Shown here in pieces: positions 1 to 6,362 of a DNA stretch of 10,174 bases. Source of the stretch: an uncultured Verrucomicrobiales bacterium. GTDB lineage: Bacteria > Verrucomicrobiota > Verrucomicrobiia > Verrucomicrobiales > Akkermansiaceae. Where the stretch lies: the NCBI GenBank assembly GCA_937905985.1, contig CALCWC010000090.1:1-10174 (forward strand), in the 5' to 3' direction. The first letter of the stretch is position 1. Every line of letters begins with the position of its first letter. A program made the position numbers and the translations under genes. Below the pieces are notes generated by a model. It searched no databases and was not told the DNA's origin. It saw only the letters and a program-made list of their open reading frames with translations.

Positions 1-1
1 C

Positions 2-115
2 CTGCTGAACCACCTCAACGCCAGCTTCACCATGGCCATGCCCCTCAAGAAGCACCTCTACAACCTGAGGGACAACAAGCCCCACTGGCTCTTCGCGGTT
101 ACTGCCGAATTCTGA
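2..115 (+). CDS. C-terminal end of an unrecognised gene (5' truncated)
   Basis: An open frame runs from the window edge to a TGA at 113-115 and gives 37 residues ending in NKPHWLFAVTAEF. Third codon positions are strongly G/C biased (many CTC, AAC, AAG, CTG codons), as in clearly coding parts of the window, so this is probably the true end of a gene. It stops only 6 bases before the next ATG, so the two genes could be cotranscribed. The fragment has no PEP-CTERM tail, repeat or membrane segment, so it does not look like the end of a surface protein of the neighbouring kind. I do not recognise the family and assign no function. Confidence 0.6.
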   Translation: MLNHLNASFTMAMPLKKHLYNLRDNKPHWLFAVTAEF

Positions 116-121
116 TATATC

Positions 122-2710
122 ATGAAACTTCAACTTTCCCTTATTCTTCTCTCTGCCTTGTTGGCAACGGCTTCTGCCAAGGAAGGCTACCATGCCTACA
201 AGGAAACTGATGCAGGCCCCGCGTTCATTCTCAGTAGCATCAACTCCGAGGTGGTGGATGCTGGTGCCACCTTGTCTGACGACAAGGCCGGTGAGATATA
301 CAGCCATATAAAGGACGGCAACTGTCAAGCTGGCGCCTTTTTTCAGATTACGGCCCCTGGCTATACGCCGCAGATAAGCAGCTCCATCCTTACGGCAACA
401 CAGGGCAGCATCATCATACAAAACGGTGTGAGCCTGAACAATGCAGAGCTGAGTACCAAGACCAACCATGTCACCGTTGAAAAATGGGGATTGCCCCAAA
501 TTGTAATCTGCCATTCCTCCTTTGCCAATGAGTGCAAGCTCCAATCCAACTATTGCACCGTGGAAGATTGGCAGATTGCTGGAGACATTACGCTCATCAC
601 TCTGGCCGGCTCCGGCGGAACATTCACCAATGGAACCGTGGACGGTTTGGCAACCATTGAAGCCGCCGGGCCGCTGAAGTTCAATGGCCTGTCCATCCGC
701 GATGCAATGGACATTAGGCACATCGCGGGCAATGAGGCGCAGACTCCTGGCGACGCTTCAGGAATGGTGGATATCCGGAATTGGGAATTAAGCGATAACG
801 GCAAATTGACGCTTTCCAATTGCGGCGGCTCGCTCACCAACGGCACGGTGACCGGGACGAAAACCATTATGGCGGATGCAGCCGTGACGCTTGATGGCCT
901 GATTCTTGATCATGAGGAAGACGTACTGCGTGTCATCGGCCAGGATGATATTGCCGTCGCGACAAAAGGAGATACCTCGTTCGCGAGCGAGTATGGGGAC
1001 GGGGCAGGTAAACTATTGCTGGAAACCTGCGGCAAGGTGACGATAGGAGTAAACCCGGGCGTGGGAGAAGACGTGCATTGCCTTAAGGGAAATGTGGAAA
1101 TCTCTTTTGCCGGCAAGGAGCCGGACGATGATTATGATTTGGACGTTTATTGCAAGATAGAGGGCAGTCTCAAGGTGACTGCTGCAGGCAACCTTAATGC
1201 CGGCATCCTCTTGGGTACGGCCGATATTCAGGCGCAGCGAGTCTACCTTTCCGCCTTTGAGGGCGGCCCTCTGGACATCAAGGTGGAGAAAAGCGTGACG
1301 GTGAAGGGGAATGTCAACGCTGAAACGGTGAACATCACGCAGACCGAGGAAAAAGCATTGGAAGAAGAGCAATACGTTGGAATCTCTTTCCAGGGTTCCC
1401 TGGTCGGGATGGACAAAATCGGACTCAAGGGGCAGTCTGTCACGGGAACCGAGAAGGACGCGCTAGTCTCCTCCAACGATTGCGATATCGAAGCACTGGG
1501 GGATATTGATATCAAGGGGAAATTGCAAGTCGGGAACAATGCGTCCATCCGCGCCGGCGGCAGTATGTATTTCGGTGGAGCCGAAGCCCTTGAGAATTCT
1601 TCGCCTGAGGACAGACTTCTTTTCAGCGCAGGGTCCGATATGCAATTCGGCGGTGCCGTGAATTTGGAACATGCTTCTTTCAGTGCCGGTTCTAATATAA
1701 CCTTTGGAGGCACTGTTTCCTTGAAAGATGCCTCCACCATCGCGGCAGAGGAGGCGGTGACATTCAGCAAAGGCGGCACGTTGCAGGAAACCACGGTCAG
1801 CGCTCCCAAGGTGACTATAGAACAGGGATTGAGTGCTTCTTATTTCGAGCTGCTCGGGGGGGATTCAGACAAGGATAGTGCGCAGGTTTCCTTTAACGGG
1901 ACTCTCAAACTGGACCAGAGCAGCCGAATTGTGGGAGACGTGGTAGGGGATGAAAATCCCCTGTACGCGCACAATGTCGCGTTGGACCACTCCTCTGTTA
2001 CCGGCAAGCTGGCCAAAGTGGAGGAGCTGAAACTTGTTGATTCCACCATCGGCAGCGCAGAGGAGGTCGACACCCTGTCATCCAAGGGTTCTTCCCTAAT
2101 CAGCAATCAGGGTGATACGCTGAAGGTTGGCTCGCTCAACTTGGAAGGCGGCAGCCTGACGGTGGGCCCGCGCCACATAATCTATGAGAACAAAGACGTG
2201 GAAGTGGTGGAAAAACTTGCGGTGCATGCAAACACTATTCTCAACGCCAACTTGCTGCTGGATGACGGGGCTTGTGTGACGTTCGCCACGGATGCGGTGG
2301 TAACCCTTGACGGTTACGGCGCCATTACCCTCATGGGAGATGTGGACTTCATTTTGCTGGGCGGGCAGGGGGTTCCTCCTGCATATTCCAGACTCATGAT
2401 GGATTGTGTGGAGGACGTGCTGGATGCCAGCGGATGGAGCGTTAGAAGTATTTGGAAACAGTACTCCGACAGGGATGTATGGTACGCGGCCCTTTACGAG
2501 CTTGGCACCCAGGACGGCGTGCATTACACCACCAATCCCGGTGCTGCCGGCGCCACCCTCTCCCAATTGTCGCTCATATATGATGCCTCCATGGCGCAGA
2601 ATCAAAATTCAACCTACGGCAGGCTGCTCATCGGCTATGTCCCCGAACCCTCTTCAAGCACCCTCTGCTTGCTGGCGCTGGCTGCCCTGGCAGCCCGCCG
2701 CCCCAAATGA
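122..2710 (+). CDS. secreted beta-helix-like protein with PEP-CTERM sorting signal
   Basis: The 862-residue protein starts with a typical signal peptide (MKLQLSLILLSALLATASA, likely cleaved before Lys20). It ends with VPEPSSSTLCLLALAALAA and the short basic tail RRPK, a PEP-CTERM signal normally processed by an exosortase. In between lies a repetitive beta-rich region. Two homologous segments (residues about 150-203 and 221-263) share a GG[TS][FL]TNGTV core, and residues 477-558 hold about four 18-20 residue units (FSAGSDMQFGGA, FSAGSNITFGGT and similar), as expected for a right-handed parallel beta-helix. Twelve cysteines are spread over the chain, three of them at 130-145. No catalytic motif, PATR unit or outer-membrane barrel was recognised. 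The start at 122 is chosen because the signal peptide begins there; no Shine-Dalgarno is visible. A surface or matrix role is inference from sorting signal and fold. The tail lacks the RRRRK of the downstream paralogues. Confidence 0.9.
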   Translation: MKLQLSLILLSALLATASAKEGYHAYKETDAGPAFILSSINSEVVDAGATLSDDKAGEIYSHIKDGNCQAGAFFQITAPGYTPQISSSILTATQGSIIIQNGVSLNNAELSTKTNHVTVEKWGLPQIVICHSSFANECKLQSNYCTVEDWQIAGDITLITLAGSGGTFTNGTVDGLATIEAAGPLKFNGLSIRDAMDIRHIAGNEAQTPGDASGMVDIRNWELSDNGKLTLSNCGGSLTNGTVTGTKTIMADAAVTLDGLILDHEEDVLRVIGQDDIAVATKGDTSFASEYGDGAGKLLLETCGKVTIGVNPGVGEDVHCLKGNVEISFAGKEPDDDYDLDVYCKIEGSLKVTAAGNLNAGILLGTADIQAQRVYLSAFEGGPLDIKVEKSVTVKGNVNAETVNITQTEEKALEEEQYVGISFQGSLVGMDKIGLKGQSVTGTEKDALVSSNDCDIEALGDIDIKGKLQVGNNASIRAGGSMYFGGAEALENSSPEDRLLFSAGSDMQFGGAVNLEHASFSAGSNITFGGTVSLKDASTIAAEEAVTFSKGGTLQETTVSAPKVTIEQGLSASYFELLGGDSDKDSAQVSFNGTLKLDQSSRIVGDVVGDENPLYAHNVALDHSSVTGKLAKVEELKLVDSTIGSAEEVDTLSSKGSSLISNQGDTLKVGSLNLEGGSLTVGPRHIIYENKDVEVVEKLAVHANTILNANLLLDDGACVTFATDAVVTLDGYGAITLMGDVDFILLGGQGVPPAYSRLMMDCVEDVLDASGWSVRSIWKQYSDRDVWYAALYELGTQDGVHYTTNPGAAGATLSQLSLIYDASMAQNQNSTYGRLLIGYVPEPSSSTLCLLALAALAARRPK
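569..910 (+). repeat. two homologous protein repeats in the first surface gene
   Basis: Residues 150-203 and 221-263 align with the pattern W-x(2)-[AS]-G/D ... L-x(2)-[SC]-G-G-[TS]-[FL]-T-N-G-T-V ... I-x-A ... [FL]-[ND]-G-L ... D-[IV]-[RL]-x-[IV]-x-G. The DNA copies are clearly diverged, so this is an old duplication of beta-helix coils, not a recent tandem repeat. Confidence 0.7.
1550..1795 (+). repeat. short beta-helix coil repeats (18-20 residues)
   Basis: Residues 477-558 contain successive units with the pattern S-A-G-S-[DN]-x-x-F-G-G-[AT]-V-[NS]-L-x-x-A-S. Two units (501-519 and 520-538) match closely and flanking ones are more degenerate. A unit near 18-20 residues fits one turn of a parallel beta-helix. 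The structural reading is inference. Confidence 0.65.
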
Positions 2711-2711
2711 T

Positions 2712-2739
2712 TTGCTATGTACTTTTTTTGAAATATAGA
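2712..2739 (+). promoter_or_regulatory. candidate promoter of the Pmp-repeat gene
   Basis: A TTGCTA box (2712-2717) and a TATAGA box (2734-2739) are 16 bases apart, the same spacing as in the two stronger promoters at 6297 and 8859. The spacer contains a run of seven T (2723-2729). It lies directly after the stop of the upstream gene and about 27 bases before the next ATG. The match is moderate and no transcript evidence exists. Confidence 0.4.
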
Positions 2740-2742
2740 CGC

Positions 2743-2754
2743 TTTGCGCGCAAA
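2743..2754. promoter_or_regulatory. perfect 12-bp palindrome in the leader
   Basis: TTTGCGCGCAAA is a perfect palindrome just downstream of the predicted -10 box and 11 bases before the ATG at 2766. It has no loop and is followed by A rather than T, so it is not a convincing terminator. It could be a repressor-binding site or chance; only the symmetry is visible. Confidence 0.3.
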
Positions 2755-2765
2755 AAAATACGCTT

Positions 2766-5700
2766 ATGAAAAAAACACTGTTCCTTCTAAGCCTCTTGAT
2801 GTTCACCCCTGCCGCGTGGGCAGATGTGCCGGGCGGGTATACGCAAGTCACCATCACGGACGTTAGCCAACTTGGCGAATATGCCGAAACAGACAACATG
2901 GCATTCATCATTGCCGCCGATGTTACCGACAGCACGTATCGGATGACAGGCGCGCACCAATACTGGACAGACGAGACGCAGCAGACGCACAACTTGACTT
3001 TCACCGGGCTTCAAGACGGTGCTCTGAGGGTTGGTGGCGAGGTGACCCTGGAGAAATTGAATAAACTGGACTTCACGAGCAACGGGGGAGAGAACAAAAG
3101 CAGTAGCGCGATTACTGTCGCCAACGGAGTGCTTACCATAACCGGCAACAAGAGCGTGTCACTTCTCCACAATTTTAACAACACCCCCGATTGCTGTGGC
3201 GGCGCGGTGAGTGTCTTTCCACAGGGTGTCATGACGTTCAGCCACAATGATGCAGTGCTCTTTGAAGGCAACCACTCGACAGTTCTCATGGAAACCGATG
3301 ATGTGGGCACACAAGGTGGGGCAATATACGGGAAAGGCGAGCTCAATATAACAGACAACGGGAGCGTGACATTCAGCAACAGCGAAGCGTTTAGAGGCGG
3401 TGCGATTTATACGCAAGGCACAATGCTTATGACGGGAAACAGGAGCTTGACATTCTGCGACAACAAAACACCGTACGAATATAGGAAAAATACCCAGGGT
3501 GGCGCAATGTATGTTACCGGCACGAGCCGGCACGAAATAACCGGAAACAAGAGAGTGGAGTTTAGCGGGAATAGCGCAGGCGATTTCGGCGGTGCGATAT
3601 TTATCGAGATAGGCAGCAATTTCACGCTCAGCAACAACGAGTCGATTGAGTTCAACGGCAATAGCATATCTAATCCCGCAAGCAGAGGCTGTGGCGGTGC
3701 TATTTATTCCACCGGCACGCTCAACATAACAGGCAACGGTAGCGTGGTGTTCCGGGAAAACGACGCCGAGAAGGGCGGCGCGATTTACATGGAAGCCGGA
3801 ACCCTGAACCTGGCTGCCGGCGAGGGACAGCACATTTCCTTCTACGATACGCTTTATGTCTTCTCATCGGATGCAACGGTCTCGTTCAACGCCCGCTACA
3901 CCGATGTCGCGGGCGAGACAAAGGATGCCACGGGCGACATTGTCTTCACCGGTGCGGATGGCGGGTCTCCAACCTCGGAGGTAAACACCGTCACGAACCT
4001 GTACGGCGGGCGCCTGCGCGTGGAGGATGGAGCCGTTTACCAAGGCAAGGGCATTGCCGTGGCAGAGGGCAGCAACGCCACGGTGCGCCTGGCGGGCGGC
4101 TCACTCCAACACTCGGGGTCCAACATCACCCTGGCCGCCGGAACCACGCTGGAGATGCAGGGGGTGAACAACAGTATCTCCGCCAACACGCTGGACATGC
4201 AGCCCGGCAGCACCCTCTCCTTTGTGCTGGAGAGCGGCAATCTCAACCAGGCGGCGCTTAACCTCAACGGCGCGTTCAATCAGGGCGGCACGCTCAACAT
4301 CGTGCTGCAGGCGGGCGAAACCTACCAGGCGGACGAGAGGCTGATTCTCATGACCATGGCCTCCGGACAGGCCCCGGATTCTTGGGATGCTTCCAAAATA
4401 ACCCTTTCCGGGTTGGCTGCGAACGCGGGCAGACTGGAGTGGGAGGATGGAACCCTGCTGTTTTGCAGCACCCTGCCGGAGCTGGTGACAGCCACATGGA
4501 CCGGTGGGCAGAGCCGCCTGTGGAACAACCAAGACAGGAACTGGGTGCAGGGAGAGTACGGCTACCGCAACACAGACGGCGCGGACGTGAAGTTCACGGA
4601 CACCGCCAGCGGCGAAGTGACGCTGGCGGGTGAACTGGCGCCCAAGAGCGTGCTGGTGGACAACAGCGCGGGGCATGACTACACCTTCAAGGGCGAGGGC
4701 AGGATTGTGGGCACGGCCACGCTCACCAAGGAGGGCGAGGGCACACTCACCATCAACACCGCCAACACCTTCACGGGCGGCACGCTGCTCAAGGGCGGCA
4801 CGCTGGTGATGGGCAAGGACTCCGCCCTGGGCAGCGGAGATGTGACGCTGGCGGGCGGAACGCTTGACCTCAACACCTGCACCCTGAACAACAAGGTTTC
4901 CGTGACCGGGGACGCCACCCTGGGCCGAGGCATGCTCAACGAGACTGTGACGGTGGCGGAGGGCAACAAGCTCACCCTCTTGGGCAGCACCACCATTGCC
5001 GGCGGCATCTCCCTGGGAGAGGGTGCCGCCGCAGACCTGGGCGACAACAGGATTGCCGGCACCATCAGCTTGGCGGGCAGCGCCACGGTGGGCAACGGCT
5101 ACCTGTATTCCGACCTGTCCGTGGCGGAGGGCAAGACGCTCACGCTGGGCGACAACCTGGAGGGCTCCGGCAAAATCATCCTGGCGGACGGTGCCGGACT
5201 GGACATGAACCGCCACAGCATTAGCAACCAAATGGTGCTGAACGGCAGCGCAACCCTCGGCCCCGGAGAAATCGGCGGCAACCTGACCGTGCAGGAAAAT
5301 AAAACGCTCACCCTCACCGGCAGCCTGGAGGGCAGCGGCACCATCCACCTGGGCAATAACACCACCCTGGACATGGGCGGCGCAGGCACCTCCCTTGCCA
5401 TCAATGTCGCCGGGAACGCCACCCTCTCAAACGGTGCGCTGGACAAGGCGGTGACCGTGCGTGCGGGCGCGGCGCTCACCCTGGACGAAAAGGTGACTTC
5501 TTTCAGCGGCACCAAGTTCACGCTGGAGGACGGGGCCACCGCAAACCTGAAAGGCAACAAAATCGCGGGCGACTTCACCCTGAACGGCTCCGCCGCGCTC
5601 ACCAGCGGCACGCTGGTGGTGAAATCCCTGGACCCCGCCGCGCAGGGGCTCCTGCAGGATATGACCGTCACACCCGGCTTGATAGAGGGCTTCGGGCACC

Positions 5701-6170
5701 CCACCAGCCTGGCGGACAACCTCGACATCAAATCCGAGGCGGACCTCTTGATTGAGGACATGACCATCACCGCCAACAACTCCATCTCCGTGGGCAACCA
5801 TGCCATCACGCTCAATCAAGTCACCATCCAGCTCACCCAAGCGGAATACAAGCTGGTGGAAGGAGACTACTACTTCAACCTGAAATCCCTCATCAATTGC
5901 GATTTGGATATGGACACCGTGACCTTCGATGCCTCCGGGCTCACCCTGGGCACCGCCATGGAGAAGGTCGTTTTCGACTTCGGGGAAGATGTCAACATCG
6001 ACTCCGCCACACGGATGCGCCTGCTGCTGGACGAGGAATGGGCGAGCCGGGCCTCCGTTGCCGGAGGCATGCTGGTATTCAGCAAGTCGGCCCCCATCCC
6101 GGAACCGACCACCGGCACGCTCAGCCTGCTGGCGCTGGCAGCGCTTGCAGCACGCAGGCGCAGGAAGTAA
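2766..6170 (+). CDS. chimeric Pmp-repeat / PATR-repeat surface protein with PEP-CTERM signal
   Basis: The 1134-residue protein has a signal peptide (MKKTLFLLSLLMFTPAAWA, cleavage before Asp20). Residues about 120-345 carry seven GGA[IVM] motifs (at 145, 184, 211, 245, 275, 310, 337) interleaved with FxxN tetrapeptides (FSHN, FEGN, FCDN, FSGN, FNGN, FREN), the hallmark of chlamydial polymorphic outer-membrane protein repeats. A linker domain (about 347-574) follows, then a Trp module (W578, W586, NW593), one autotransporter-associated beta-strand unit (653-703, NTFTGGTLLKGGTLV), and four 56-58 residue repeats (717-942). A C-terminal domain (about 958-1110, with LINC and FDASGL motifs) leads to the PEP-CTERM tail (1112-1134, ending RRRRK). 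From the Trp module onward it parallels the whole next gene, so it looks like a fusion. Unlike chlamydial Pmps it has no autotransporter barrel. Probable role: a displayed adhesin or matrix protein (inference). No Shine-Dalgarno is visible. Confidence 0.9.
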   Translation: MKKTLFLLSLLMFTPAAWADVPGGYTQVTITDVSQLGEYAETDNMAFIIAADVTDSTYRMTGAHQYWTDETQQTHNLTFTGLQDGALRVGGEVTLEKLNKLDFTSNGGENKSSSAITVANGVLTITGNKSVSLLHNFNNTPDCCGGAVSVFPQGVMTFSHNDAVLFEGNHSTVLMETDDVGTQGGAIYGKGELNITDNGSVTFSNSEAFRGGAIYTQGTMLMTGNRSLTFCDNKTPYEYRKNTQGGAMYVTGTSRHEITGNKRVEFSGNSAGDFGGAIFIEIGSNFTLSNNESIEFNGNSISNPASRGCGGAIYSTGTLNITGNGSVVFRENDAEKGGAIYMEAGTLNLAAGEGQHISFYDTLYVFSSDATVSFNARYTDVAGETKDATGDIVFTGADGGSPTSEVNTVTNLYGGRLRVEDGAVYQGKGIAVAEGSNATVRLAGGSLQHSGSNITLAAGTTLEMQGVNNSISANTLDMQPGSTLSFVLESGNLNQAALNLNGAFNQGGTLNIVLQAGETYQADERLILMTMASGQAPDSWDASKITLSGLAANAGRLEWEDGTLLFCSTLPELVTATWTGGQSRLWNNQDRNWVQGEYGYRNTDGADVKFTDTASGEVTLAGELAPKSVLVDNSAGHDYTFKGEGRIVGTATLTKEGEGTLTINTANTFTGGTLLKGGTLVMGKDSALGSGDVTLAGGTLDLNTCTLNNKVSVTGDATLGRGMLNETVTVAEGNKLTLLGSTTIAGGISLGEGAAADLGDNRIAGTISLAGSATVGNGYLYSDLSVAEGKTLTLGDNLEGSGKIILADGAGLDMNRHSISNQMVLNGSATLGPGEIGGNLTVQENKTLTLTGSLEGSGTIHLGNNTTLDMGGAGTSLAINVAGNATLSNGALDKAVTVRAGAALTLDEKVTSFSGTKFTLEDGATANLKGNKIAGDFTLNGSAALTSGTLVVKSLDPAAQGLLQDMTVTPGLIEGFGHPTSLADNLDIKSEADLLIEDMTITANNSISVGNHAITLNQVTIQLTQAEYKLVEGDYYFNLKSLINCDLDMDTVTFDASGLTLGTAMEKVVFDFGEDVNIDSATRMRLLLDEEWASRASVAGGMLVFSKSAPIPEPTTGTLSLLALAALAARRRRK
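3123..3800 (+). repeat. chlamydial Pmp-type repeats (GGA[IVM] / FxxN)
   Basis: Each unit of about 26-39 residues follows L-x-[IM]-[TS]-[GDN]-N-x-[SR]-[VLI]-x-F-x-x-N ... G-G-A-[IM]-[YF]. Seven GGA motifs can be counted; one FxxN site has decayed to FSNS (203-206). These repeats fold as beta-helix coils in known Pmps. Codon use here is more AT-rich than in the second half of the same gene. Confidence 0.85.
4914..5591 (+). repeat. four consecutive 56/56/56/58-residue repeats
   Basis: Units begin at residues 717, 773, 829 and 885 (nt 4914, 5082, 5250, 5418) with AT[LV]G.G or a variant. Each follows the order AT[LV]xxG ... [LV][TS]V ... LTL ... G ... L ... G-[AT]-x-x-[DN]-[LM]. The length is nearly constant and the DNA copies are diverged, so selection keeps the coil geometry while sequence drifts. 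Confidence 0.85.
6126..6170 (+). repeat. 45-bp PEP-CTERM tail sequence identical to 8451-8495
   Basis: The last 45 bases of this gene, coding LLALAALAARRRRK plus the stop, are identical at every base, including synonymous positions, to 8451-8495. Identity ends at the TAA; the next bases differ (gcgaac versus aattgt). The preceding C-terminal domain is conserved as protein but diverged as DNA. Confidence 0.95.
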
Positions 6171-6189
6171 GCGAACCTTACCCGTTAAT

Positions 6190-6260
6190 CCCCGCCCTGC
6201 TTGGCTCCCCGCCGAGCGGGGCATTCCATAGTCGCGCGGCGCCGCCGCGCCATTATTTTC
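6190..6260 (+). terminator. two GC-rich hairpins after the chimera gene; possible terminator
   Basis: The first hairpin pairs CCCCGC (6207-6212, or alternatively 6190-6195) with GCGGGG (6216-6221) and has no T-run, followed by cattcc. The second is a perfect 7-bp stem, GCGCGGC (6234-6240) with GCCGCGC (6244-6250) around a 3-base loop, followed by a T-rich stretch, cattattttc. The second could terminate transcription. The first resembles the intact terminator at 8528-8565 and may be its decayed relative. Confidence 0.5.
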
Positions 6261-6262
6261 AA

Positions 6263-6290
6263 ATCGTAAATCGTCAATTGTCAATCGTCA
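6263..6290. repeat. heptanucleotide tandem repeat, four copies
   Basis: Four head-to-tail heptamers, atcgtaa, atcgtca, attgtca and atcgtca, occupy 6263-6290 and a partial fifth (atc) follows. The array lies 6 bases upstream of the -35 box at 6297. It resembles heptamer short tandem repeats known in intergenic DNA of other bacteria. It is absent from the otherwise matching promoter at 8859. Confidence 0.75.
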
Positions 6291-6296
6291 ATCTCC

Positions 6297-6324
6297 TTGA
6301 CCCGCGCGACGTTTGTGGTATAGT
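6297..6324 (+). promoter_or_regulatory. sigma70-like promoter of the third surface gene
   Basis: TTGACC (6297-6302), a 16-base spacer, and TATAGT (6319-6324) preceded by TGG, an extended -10 element. The same arrangement, nearly base for base, stands at 8859-8886 before the next paralogue, which argues that it is a conserved functional element. Transcription would start near 6331, giving a leader of about 30 bases. Confidence 0.75.
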
Positions 6325-6329
6325 GGTGT

Positions 6330-6349
6330 GTGGACGCACATGCGCCCGT
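6330..6349 (+). promoter_or_regulatory. small leader hairpin at the predicted mRNA 5' end
   Basis: GTGG-A-CGC pairs with GCG-C-CCGT around an ACAT loop, with one A/C mismatch and G-U pairs at the base. The equivalent hairpin at 8892-8911 has CCAC in place of CCGT, so pairing is kept. Position at the start of the predicted transcript fits an mRNA-stability role (inference). Confidence 0.35.
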
Positions 6350-6362
6350 GTGGAATTTTGCC

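Noticed and set aside
2743..2760. Terminator between the first and second surface genes
   Set aside because: The 12-bp palindrome has no loop and is followed by A rather than T on the plus strand, so it is unlikely to terminate plus-strand transcription.
4101..5348. 415-residue minus-strand open frame opposite the chimera gene
   Set aside because: It lies entirely antisense to strongly supported repeat coding sequence, lacks any recognisable motif, and arises from the G/C-ending codon bias that removes stops on the opposite strand.
2766..6170. Classical type V autotransporter
   Set aside because: The repeats are autotransporter-like, but the C-terminus is a PEP-CTERM signal and no beta-barrel domain with an aromatic C-terminal residue is present.
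6263..6290. Possible CRISPR array or replication iterons
   Set aside because: The units are 7 bases with no spacers, far too short for CRISPR, and no replication gene or AT-rich origin region is nearby.
6330..6362. GTG start extending the third surface gene by 11 residues
   Set aside because: It coincides with the predicted transcription start, leaves no room for ribosome binding, and would put MDAHAPVWNFA before a perfect signal peptide that starts at 6363.
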